Assembly: GCF_006334915.2 (NCBI RefSeq) | Contig: NZ_VDMA02000007.1 | Span: 62,001-126,000, forward strand | Direction of reading: 5' to 3' | DNA from: Microbispora catharanthi | Lineage (GTDB): Bacteria; Actinomycetota; Actinomycetes; Streptosporangiales; Streptosporangiaceae | Length of the DNA: 64,000 nt | Shown: positions 57,433 to 64,000 of the stretch, piece by piece | Layout: each line of letters begins with the position of its first letter | Position numbering within the stretch: position 1 is the stretch's first letter | Translations under genes and position numbers: made by a program | The notes under the pieces: model-generated | What the model saw: the letters and a program-made list of their open reading frames with translations, nothing else | Told to the model about the DNA's origin: nothing | Database searches by the model: none

Positions 57433-59205
57433 GTGGAACTCGTCGGAGCGTGGTCCCGGCGCCTCGCAGAGCGTCTGACACCTCATGAGATCGATTTCGC
57501 GGCAGAGGTCGGCGCCGCCTATGCCGAAGGCGGGGAACGCCGCCGCCGTCTTTTCACCACCGGAGACGGCGGTGAAACCGGGGGATTCGCGTCCGGCGCG
57601 GGAATAGGCGAGCTCCCGGCCATTCTCGACGCGCTGCGCGCCGCCGCCGATCACCTGCACACGTTTCTCGCGGACGGAATGATCGGGAACACCCTCGCCG
57701 TGTACGCCCTCATCGAGTCGCGGCGTAGCGGCAGAACCCCTTCGCTTGAGCGAACCGCCGCCACCGGCGGCCCCTCGTCGCCTGCCCAGATGAACCCCGA
57801 CCAGGGGCGCCTGCTCGACCAGGTGATCGCCGTCCTGACGGAGCGCCTGATCGCTCACGGTCTCAGCAGGGAGAGGGCCGAGCAACAGACCTACCGGCTC
57901 CTGGAGACGGTCTTCGAACCGGGCAACACACCGGAGGAGATCCAGGCGCTGCTCGCCGCTCTTCTGGCCACGTCCCCGGCGCTGCCTCTGCCGGAACACC
58001 GGCTCGGCGGGCCATCGCGTTCCTGGATGCTGCCGCCGTGGCTCTGGTTCTACCTGATCGCCTACCTTCTGGTCGGAGTGCCCGGGCTGATCGGCGACTG
58101 GATCCGCCAGGCCACCGACTACAGGACCCTGATCACGAACAGCCCTATGGGCGTCGCCCGCACGGCGGGCATCGTGCTCGGCGTCGCGAGCATCGCCCAG
58201 CTCTTCCCTGCACTGATCCTGCTCGGGGCGATGGCGAGCCTGCTGCTGCCGGGGTTCCGCGGAAGAAGAGTGGAGCGGCGGCACGATCTGAGAGTCAGCG
58301 ACAACCCGGTCATCGAGGAGATGGCCGCGTTCGTACGGCGGCAGGACCCTTCCGTCGAGATCAGGTTCAGCGAGAGTAACCGCATGACGGCGCGCGTCTA
58401 TCCGGTGGGCTGGAAGCAGGCGCGGATCGCCGTATTCCTCCCGCTCACCGTCCTGTGGCGGGCCGACCCCGAAGCGGCCGAGGCCGTGCTGCTGCACGAG
58501 ATCGCCCACCGTCGTCAACGCGATCACCACGTCGTCGGTCTCGCGAGCCCTTTCACCTGGCTGGTGCGCGTCTGGGGCCCGATCTTTGTAGTGGTCGGGC
58601 TGCTGCCGATCACCCTGTACGTCACGCTCGGAGGCGCGGCCGGGCGCCTGCTGACCGGGCAGCTCCTCGTCCACGCCGCCGTCGTCCCGAGGATGCTGCT
58701 CCTGCCGGTCGTGGCGCTGTGGCTGGCGGAACTCGGCGCAGATCGGCTGGCGGTCCGGCAGTGTGGCGCCGACGCGCTCATCCGGGCACTGGCCCTCGAA
58801 CGGACCCTTCCCGGCGGCCGGCTGAGACGTGTCAGCAGAGTGCTCACCCACCCGCCGGCCGCGTTGCGCCGAAAGGTCGCCGGGGGGCGCTTCTGCGGCC
58901 TCACGGGGCTGGCCGTGGCGTGGCCGGCGACCTTCGTCGTCCGGCTCGTGCTGGTGTCGGCCCTCGCTCTGCCCGCGTTCATGCTCACCGGTGAGGACAT
59001 CGGCGCCGCGATCGCCCACGTGTTCCAGAGCATCGTCAAAGGGCTCGCCTTCGACCGGCTCCTCCTGGGCGGGAGCACGGTGCTGCTGGTCGTCTGGCCG
59101 TGGATCGTACGGACACGACACGCCGGCGATCGCAATTCTCAGTTCGCTCCCTATGCACTGGCCGCCGTCCTTCCTCTGGCGCTCTATATGACGAGTTTCA
59201 TCTGA
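57433..59205 (+). CDS. M48/M56-like membrane zinc metalloprotease
   Basis: 590 residues. A soluble N-terminal half (about 1-180) with no recognised domain, then transmembrane helices around 200-220 and 240-275, a catalytic segment with LLHEIAHRRQRDHH (HExxH, near residue 355) and a downstream ELGADRLAV (third zinc ligand Glu near 433), and more helices to the C-terminus. GTG 57433 has GGAGG 6 nt upstream and is preferred over GTG 57358 or ATG 57388. Followed after 43 nt by a secreted-protein gene with a strong ribosome site, probably one operon. Confidence 0.8.
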   Translation: MELVGAWSRRLAERLTPHEIDFAAEVGAAYAEGGERRRRLFTTGDGGETGGFASGAGIGELPAILDALRAAADHLHTFLADGMIGNTLAVYALIESRRSGRTPSLERTAATGGPSSPAQMNPDQGRLLDQVIAVLTERLIAHGLSRERAEQQTYRLLETVFEPGNTPEEIQALLAALLATSPALPLPEHRLGGPSRSWMLPPWLWFYLIAYLLVGVPGLIGDWIRQATDYRTLITNSPMGVARTAGIVLGVASIAQLFPALILLGAMASLLLPGFRGRRVERRHDLRVSDNPVIEEMAAFVRRQDPSVEIRFSESNRMTARVYPVGWKQARIAVFLPLTVLWRADPEAAEAVLLHEIAHRRQRDHHVVGLASPFTWLVRVWGPIFVVVGLLPITLYVTLGGAAGRLLTGQLLVHAAVVPRMLLLPVVALWLAELGADRLAVRQCGADALIRALALERTLPGGRLRRVSRVLTHPPAALRRKVAGGRFCGLTGLAVAWPATFVVRLVLVSALALPAFMLTGEDIGAAIAHVFQSIVKGLAFDRLLLGGSTVLLVVWPWIVRTRHAGDRNSQFAPYALAAVLPLALYMTSFI

Positions 59206-59248
59206 AACACGGCCCTTGATCGACGGTACGACAAGGAGGGAATTCTCC

Positions 59249-59908
59249 ATGAGCAGAAAAGCACGGAAACGCGGATCAGCGGCTGCCGTGTCGGTGACCG
59301 CGGTGCTCGGGGCGGTGATCCCGGCCGGCCCGGCGACCGGCGCGCAGTCCGCGCTACAGATCTATCGCGGCACCGCCACCGTGGTGGTCGACTCATACGA
59401 CTACTGCGGAGGTCCCCTCTCGGGCGAGCACCGGTTCATCGGCACCAGCCGATACAGGATGGCCGCGAAATTCATCACCGGCCCACCCAAGTCCGCCGCG
59501 GGCCGGGTCGAGCGCAATCCCTTCTACTGGGAGTTCTACGTGGGGAACATCGGAGCCGTCGGATCCTTCCAATTCGGCTCCGCCCACGTCGTCACCGCGT
59601 CGGCCCGCGATCTCGGCGGCAACGTACGCGACCCGAACCTCTTGCTCGGCTACTGGGTCACCGGCCGATCGGGCACCTCCTGGTCCGGCAAGCTGGTCGA
59701 CAGCCATCGCGCCGAGGGGGCCACGTTCAACCACTTCTACGGAGAGAAGACCATCGTCCCTTGCCGTAATCTCGGCACGTCCCCCTTCCTCTACGCCGTC
59801 AACGCCGGGGCGACGGTATCGGGCCGAGTGAGCTCGGGGAGCGCGGCGTTCACCATCCGCGGCTCGACCTACGGCGACAACTACCGGTTCCGGATCACGT
59901 TCGGCTAA
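59249..59908 (+). CDS. Secreted hypothetical protein
   Basis: 219 residues with a signal peptide (basic start RKARKRGS, hydrophobic core VTAVLGAVIPAGPA, cleavage near ATGA-Q). The mature part is beta-rich with Gly, Tyr and Ser (SYDYCGGPLSGEHRFIG, YWEFYVGNIG, GNVRDPNLLLGYWVTG, TYGDNYRFRITFG) and two cysteines that could form a disulfide. ATG 59249 has AAGGAGGG upstream. Not recognised; possibly a partner or substrate of the preceding protease. Confidence 0.78.
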   Translation: MSRKARKRGSAAAVSVTAVLGAVIPAGPATGAQSALQIYRGTATVVVDSYDYCGGPLSGEHRFIGTSRYRMAAKFITGPPKSAAGRVERNPFYWEFYVGNIGAVGSFQFGSAHVVTASARDLGGNVRDPNLLLGYWVTGRSGTSWSGKLVDSHRAEGATFNHFYGEKTIVPCRNLGTSPFLYAVNAGATVSGRVSSGSAAFTIRGSTYGDNYRFRITFG

Positions 59909-59982
59909 CGGGAACGTTCCGGCGGGACGGGGTACGACAATCCAGGACCCCACCACGCCCGGGCGTACGGAGGTGTCGGCCT

Positions 59983-60612
59983 ATGAAGGGACGTGTCCTG
60001 CCGGCGGCCCTGCTGACGGCCCTGCTTACGGCCGATCTGCTGGTCGGCCTGGGCGGCGCGTACGGCTCCGCCGCCTGGCCCGGGGCATCGTCTTCACCCG
60101 CCGCGCTCACCGCGCTCACCGGGCTCACCGGGCCTGCCGGCACGACACCGGCGGCCGATCACAACGACCAGGACGTCATGTTCGCCCGGATGATGATCCC
60201 GCATCATCGTCAGGCGGTGGAGATGGGTCGGCTGGCCGAGGGCCGCGCGGCGGACGCCCGGGTCGCGCGGCTCGCCCGGCGGATCGAGGCCGCGCAGGCT
60301 CCCGAGATCCGGACGATGAGCCGCTGGCTCACGGCCTGGGGCGAGCGGGTGCCCGGTGAGAGCCCCGCGCCGGGGCACCACGCCATGCCCGGAATGATGT
60401 CCCCCGAGGACATGCGGAGTCTCGCGGGGTTGTCCGGACGGGCCTTCGACCGGGCCTTCCTCACGATGATGATCCGGCACCATGAGGGCGCCGTCGCCAT
60501 GGCGCGCGACGAGCTGCTCACCGGGGCCTACGAGCCGGCCCGGCGGATGGCGGCGTCCATCGTCTCCAGCCAGTCGGCCGAGATCAGGGAGATGAAGGGC
60601 CTGCTGGGTTAA
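59983..60612 (+). CDS. DUF305 family secreted protein
   Basis: 209 residues: signal peptide or anchor (VLPAALLTALLTADLLVGLGG), then two DUF305/ferritin-like helical repeats, each with the motif MMIPHHRQAVEMGRLA and MMIRHHEGAVAMARDEL, separated by HHAMPGMMSPEDM. His/Met richness suggests metal (copper) binding, as proposed for related proteins. Extracytoplasmic. Confidence 0.9.
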   Translation: MKGRVLPAALLTALLTADLLVGLGGAYGSAAWPGASSSPAALTALTGLTGPAGTTPAADHNDQDVMFARMMIPHHRQAVEMGRLAEGRAADARVARLARRIEAAQAPEIRTMSRWLTAWGERVPGESPAPGHHAMPGMMSPEDMRSLAGLSGRAFDRAFLTMMIRHHEGAVAMARDELLTGAYEPARRMAASIVSSQSAEIREMKGLLG

Positions 60613-60697
60613 GGCGGCCCGAGCCGACGACGTGCCACGGCGGTCCGCCGCTCCGGGAAGGCGGCGGGACGTCACCGTGGGGGGTCGTCGTGGGAGG

Positions 60698-61477
60698 TCA
60701 TCGCTTGCGGTGCCGTCCGCCGGACGTCGCCGCCGCGGCCTTGAACCGGAGCCCGGTCACGGCGGTGGAGACCACCGCGAATAGCAGACCGGCCGGCAGG
60801 ACGGCGTCGCCGGGCGACCACACGACGTCGAGGGACTTGCCCTGCGTGGCCGCCATGTTCCTGGTGGTGGGCGCCGCGGCGCGCTGGACGCTCGCGTTGA
60901 CGGCCGCCACGGGCTGGATCGTCACCGGCGCCGTCGGCGCCACCTTGACCTTGCGCGGCAGGCCGTACCCCACGATCTTGCTCTTGTCGCGCACCTTGCG
61001 CTTCAGCCACACGCCGTCGACGTTGCCCTCGATCGTGTGGACCTTCCCGCCGGCGACCTTCTCGACGATGCCGACGTGGTCGATGTCGCCGATCTTCTTG
61101 GACCCCGACCAGTCGAAGAAGACCACGGCGCCCGGCTCGGGCTTGTCGCTCCAGGCGTGGTGCTCCTTGAACCACTTGGCGTGCCGTGTGGTCAGCGCGA
61201 ACTCGCCGACGTGGCCCTGCACCCCGGCCCGGTCCGCCGCCCAGGAGACGAACATGTCGCACCAGGGGGCGGTCTTGAAGTCGGAGTCCTTGGCGATGTT
61301 GTCGGCGTACCACTCGCCGAACTTCGTGTGTTTCCCGGCTCGTTCGCGGTAGCCCAGTTCGGGGCGGACGGCGTCGAGCAGCTGTCGAGCTATCGGATCG
61401 GTGGAAATCGGAGGCTCCTCATGGCGCGCTTCGAGACATGACGGACCGGCCCGCGGGGCGTGGCGGCATGACGGCAT
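60698..61477 (-). CDS. CHAP-domain cell-wall amidase/endopeptidase
   Basis: About 259 residues as drawn. CHAP domain: APWCDMFVSWAADRAG carries the catalytic Cys, GDIDHVGIVEKV the His, HTIEGNV the third residue. The C-terminus has a hydrophobic segment (AGLLFAVVSTAVTGLRF) and basic tail, suggesting anchoring. The ATG at 61477 has no ribosome site; GAGGAG stands 6 nt before an in-frame ATT at 61408, which may be the true, non-canonical start. A c-di-AMP riboswitch lies upstream, so it is regulated by that nucleotide like other wall hydrolases. Confidence 0.85.
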   Translation of the reverse strand: MPSCRHAPRAGPSCLEARHEEPPISTDPIARQLLDAVRPELGYRERAGKHTKFGEWYADNIAKDSDFKTAPWCDMFVSWAADRAGVQGHVGEFALTTRHAKWFKEHHAWSDKPEPGAVVFFDWSGSKKIGDIDHVGIVEKVAGGKVHTIEGNVDGVWLKRKVRDKSKIVGYGLPRKVKVAPTAPVTIQPVAAVNASVQRAAAPTTRNMAATQGKSLDVVWSPGDAVLPAGLLFAVVSTAVTGLRFKAAAATSGGRHRKR

Positions 61478-61642
61478 GACCGTCCGAGGACACGGCCGCG
61501 GCGGGGCGGAATCAGAAACGGGAAATGTGGCAGCCCGTCACGGGCGCGCCATCACCCCGGAAGCCTGGAGACGTTCCAGGGCGGGCATGTGGTCCGGCGA
61601 CACGACGCGGACCGGGTGGGCAGGTGGAGCCGACACTCCACG

Positions 61643-61784
61643 CGCTCTCCTCTCCTTGGCCGCCTACCGGGTTAGCTGACGGGTTCGGGCCAGGAGTAGC
61701 CCTACCGGATGGTCCGGATTCACCCCAAGAGACGTGGGTCCCCGGTTCCCGGGATCGATGACTTCCGGGATTCGGCGGTCGCCG
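61643..61784 (-). promoter_or_regulatory. ydaO/yuaA-type c-di-AMP riboswitch
   Basis: On the minus strand the conserved blocks appear in order: GCCGAATC, GGGGACCCA, TTGGGGTGAATCC, GGTAGGGC, ACTCCTGGCCCGAACC, CGTCAGCTAACCCGGTAGGC and the closing GGAGAG. All match the RF00379 consensus and its pairings. It precedes the CHAP hydrolase gene by about 165 nt. In actinomycetes this class turns off wall-hydrolase genes when c-di-AMP is high. Confidence 0.95.
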
Positions 61785-61799
61785 GTCGTCCTCGGGTTG

Positions 61800-62102
61800 A
61801 GGACCGCTCACCGGCGAGACACACGGGAAGCTTAATAGATAACAAGTAAGACACGACCAAAAACCCGGCAAAGGGCATCATTCTGGCCGCCGCCGTTCCG
61901 TGCTTCCGCAGGTCCTCACCGTCGCGGGCCGCCCGCGGTGAGATGCGCCACACCGCGCCGTTCGGGCATGAGCGCCCGTCCGGCGGGGCGGGTCGAAGAC
62001 GACCCGACCAGGCGCGGCCGTCCCCCGGACACGCCGTCGCGCCCGGCGGGCGGCGGTCCCCCGCCGGGCGCGAATCAGACGGCGCGAATCAGACGGCGCG
62101 CG
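61800..62102. other. Non-coding region upstream of the riboswitch
   Basis: Includes an AT-richer patch (AGCTTAATAGATAACAAGTAA near 61831) that, on the minus strand, should hold the promoter of the riboswitch transcript. The right part is GC-rich and ends in the 14-bp repeats at 62067-62108. No gene supported. Confidence 0.45.
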
Positions 62103-62108
62103 TCAGAC
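62067..62108. repeat. Three tandem 14-bp repeats at the end of the GNAT gene
   Basis: GGCGCGAATCAGAC twice and GGCGCGCGTCAGAC once; the last copy contains the stop codon of the GNAT gene, so the array seems to have grown from the gene end by slippage. Confidence 0.75.
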
Positions 62109-62852
62109 TTCGAGCGACATGTACAGGCGGGTGCCGGCCGGCCGGAAGCCGACGCGTTCGTAGACCCGGCGGGATCCCTCGCCGCCGTACTCCAGCCACA
62201 CCGACCGTGCTCCCCTGGCGAGCATCGCCTCGGCGAGCGTGGCGGTGACCGCGGCGGCGATGCCCCGGCCACGGAAGCCGGGGCGGGTGCCGACGCCGGC
62301 GAGTTCCGACGTCTCCACGGCCGGAGCGGAGCACATGGCCGCTCCCGCGCAGCCGCCGCCGGGCGCCCGGACGAACCGGACCGCGCCGCCGCTCTCCTCC
62401 GTACGGCGCAGCCGGGCCGCGCCCTCCGGCGACGAGGCGAACTCCCCGCCGAACGCCTCCGCCAGGGCGGCGTCGATCGCCGTGTAGTCCTCGTCCGTCA
62501 ACGGCGTCTCCACCGGGAGAGCGGTTCGCGGCCTCGTCAGCGTGGCCGGGATGCAGACGAGGTAGTCGTGCACCGCCTCGACGGCGAACCCCGCCTCGCG
62601 AAGCGCGGGCTCCACGGCGGGCGCGGCGTCCGGGGCGAACTCGAGCCGGGGCTTGAGCCCGCGCTCGCGGAACGCCCCGATCAGCGCCGCGACGTCCCGC
62701 CCGCCCGGCCGGGCGCCGGGCAGGGGTGTCGCGTAGTTGACGTACGGGCTGGTGGTGCCGGGCTCCACGCCGAGGACGAAGCCCCCGATCTCGACGACCT
62801 CGGGACGGCGGCGAAGGTTGGCCACGGCGAAACTCTGGACATCGATGCCCAC
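62103..62852 (-). CDS. GNAT family N-acetyltransferase
   Basis: 249 residues. The second half has the acetyl-CoA site GVGTRPGFRGRGIAAAVTATL and YERVGFRPAGT. The N-terminal half (IDVQSFAVANLRRRP, PGTTSPYVNYATPLPG) looks like a second degenerate GNAT or a substrate domain. GTG 62852 is chosen because the domain starts there; ATG 62933 would add 27 Ser/Pro-rich residues and lacks a good ribosome site. Substrate unknown. Confidence 0.85.
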   Translation of the reverse strand: MGIDVQSFAVANLRRRPEVVEIGGFVLGVEPGTTSPYVNYATPLPGARPGGRDVAALIGAFRERGLKPRLEFAPDAAPAVEPALREAGFAVEAVHDYLVCIPATLTRPRTALPVETPLTDEDYTAIDAALAEAFGGEFASSPEGAARLRRTEESGGAVRFVRAPGGGCAGAAMCSAPAVETSELAGVGTRPGFRGRGIAAAVTATLAEAMLARGARSVWLEYGGEGSRRVYERVGFRPAGTRLYMSLEV

Positions 62853-63154
62853 GGTGATATCGACCTCACGAATGAAAGATGGAGCGGTTCGCCCGCCGCG
62901 CGGAGCGGAGGGTGAACTCGCATCTGAAGCCATCCCGGACGGGATGGAGAAGGTGCACAGGGCACCGTCACGTGGGGCCGCCGTGAGACGGTGAAGGCAG
63001 TGAGCCGATGACGCGGGAGGCGTATCGGTCAGTGCCGACGGCGGCCGCTGTGGGACGCCGAGAACATAGGCTTCATTCCTTCGCTGTTACTTGTGTGAAG
63101 CACGCTCACTTTCCCACGCGGTCAGTGAGCGCGCAAACCTTTATTTCCGGCCGG
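62853..63154. other. 302-nt non-coding region
   Basis: No ORF with support apart from the possible N-terminal extension of the GNAT gene (to 62933). A somewhat AT-rich patch at 63065-63150 (CTTCATTCCTTCGCTGTTACTTG) likely carries 3' sequence of the TerD-like gene. Confidence 0.4.
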
Positions 63155-64000
63155 TCAGCGCATCGCGGGGGCGAGCATGCCGACGAGGTCGGAGGCGTCG
63201 AGAGGGCGGATCACGGCGGGGTCGAGACGGGCAGGGTGCAGGGCGTAGACCTGTGCCCCCTCGCTCACCCGCACGTCGTCCTCCAGCACCACGGCGAGAC
63301 CCGCTTCCGCCGCACCGGCCTCCGCCGCGGGATCGGCCGCCTGCCGTACGCCGAGGCGGGACGCGAAGGCGGCGGCGTCCTCGCCGGGACGACGCGCGTG
63401 CCGGCTCACGGCGCCGTCGCGGTGCCGTACGACGACCTCGCGGGCGCGGGCGGCGGCGTGCCAGCAGGCGACCTCCCACAGGGTCACGCGCTCGCCGAGA
63501 CCGTAGGCGTCCTCGGCGGCCGCGCCCAGACGGGCGAGTTGCTCCTCGTGTTCGTACACGTTGTGGAACCCGCCGAACGCGGACACGTTGAGGTCCACCC
63601 AGCGCATCGTGCGCGACCAGAGGTCGGCGACGAGCGGGACGAGGATCTTGGCCGGGCCGGTCAGGTCGAAGCGCTGCCGTACGGCGAGCGGGTCGAACAG
63701 GCCGTCCGGATCGTCCATGAACCCGGCGAAACCGCGGGCCAGTTCGTCGAACGGCACGTCGTTGTAACTGAACACGACGGGCACCGCGTACCGGCCGCCG
63801 GTCGCGCGCAGCGCGGCCACGTCGAGGTCCACGAACTCCGACGCGCCCAGCGGCTCGGGCGCGGAGGTCAGATCCCCGGAGTGGACGGCGGCGCTCGCGC
63901 CGAGCCGCAGGTTCGTGTAGTCGCACAGCCCGACGAACTCCCACCGCGCGTCGAACACCGCCACCGACAGGTCCAGGTCGACCACGCGATCCGCGGGCTC
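63155..64000 (-). CDS. TerD-like stress protein, C-terminal part (partial, runs off window)
   Basis: The frame is open to the window edge; an internal ATG at 63985 is unlikely to be the start because the TerD-like block begins there (VDLDLSVAVFDARW, AAVHSGDLTSAPEPLGASEFVDLDV in parts, VFSYNDVPFDEL). TerD domains bind calcium in tellurite and stress operons. After about residue 130 of the visible part there is a helical region with no known domain. The fold call is solid; the full protein, perhaps a larger multidomain SCO0854-like protein, cannot be seen. Confidence 0.75.
   Translation of the reverse strand, partial: EPADRVVDLDLSVAVFDARWEFVGLCDYTNLRLGASAAVHSGDLTSAPEPLGASEFVDLDVAALRATGGRYAVPVVFSYNDVPFDELARGFAGFMDDPDGLFDPLAVRQRFDLTGPAKILVPLVADLWSRTMRWVDLNVSAFGGFHNVYEHEEQLARLGAAAEDAYGLGERVTLWEVACWHAAARAREVVVRHRDGAVSRHARRPGEDAAAFASRLGVRQAADPAAEAGAAEAGLAVVLEDDVRVSEGAQVYALHPARLDPAVIRPLDASDLVGMLAPAMR

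Noticed and set aside
1..64000. CRISPR arrays, tRNA or rRNA genes, insertion sequences, integrase or att sites
   Set aside because: No regularly spaced repeats with unique spacers, no tRNA-like cloverleaf, no transposase or integrase domain and no terminal inverted repeats were found by reading; tandem repeats present are short minisatellites.

Overview
The window is high-GC actinomycete chromosome. Coding capacity is dense, starts are often GTG (one TTG), ATGA/GTGA stop-start overlaps are frequent, and the pdxS/pdxT, pgsA-patA-pimA, HIT and thrS genes lie in an order close to mycobacterial Rv2603c-Rv2614c. Streptosporangiales or a neighbour is my best guess, but this is inference. I see no rRNA, tRNA, CRISPR, IS element or phage gene.

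Layout. 1-9.2 kb (minus strand): YebC, PLP synthase (pdxT, pdxS), a MarR regulator, a secreted PhoD-type phosphatase, a DUF3048 lipoprotein, and the phosphatidylinositol mannoside operon pgsA-patA-pimA. 9.5-15.8 kb (plus): EF-G2, a GHL10 glycosidase and a phosphatase-like multi-pass membrane protein, which together separate pgsA from the HIT gene. 15.8-24.2 kb: HIT, Asp23/Gls24, thrS, phosphoketolase with a divergent MarR, and an XRE-cupin regulator divergent from an aminotransferase.

24.2-37.4 kb is a light/carotenoid region. TspO, DUF523-DUF1722, a LitS-like ECF sigma and a LitR/CarH-like MerR-B12 regulator run leftward. crtE-crtI-crtB run rightward, followed by plsX-like, crtA-like, plsY-like, a family 2 glycosyltransferase, a second desaturase (crtD-like) and cruF-like genes. 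No lycopene cyclase is present, so an acyclic, hydrated, oxidised and glycosylated carotenoid is predicted. Acyl-phosphate enzymes (PlsX/PlsY) inside the cluster suggest that it is also acylated. This is the most interesting system in the window.

37.5-49 kb is an accessory stretch: aldo/keto reductase, alpha/beta hydrolase, DUF6157, glycogen-debranching-like enzyme, two secreted paralogues with conserved upstream regions, a fasciclin lipoprotein, fused remnants of a divergent saccharopine-dehydrogenase-like/TetR pair, and small stress-type proteins (HicB-like, DUF2945, DUF3140, DUF4236, copper-binding four-helix bundle). 49-56 kb is a catabolic locus: an amidohydrolase divergent from a CoA-transferase, a citryl-CoA-lyase-like protein, LigB, LigA, then a quinone oxidoreductase and an IclR regulator. 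Shared TGTCCG-N5-CGGACA sites give a candidate operator. 56-64 kb: an ArsR-SRPBCC fusion with two large palindromes on its promoter, an M48/M56-like membrane protease and secreted partner, a DUF305 protein, a CHAP hydrolase behind a clear c-di-AMP (ydaO) riboswitch, a GNAT enzyme and a truncated TerD-like gene at the edge.
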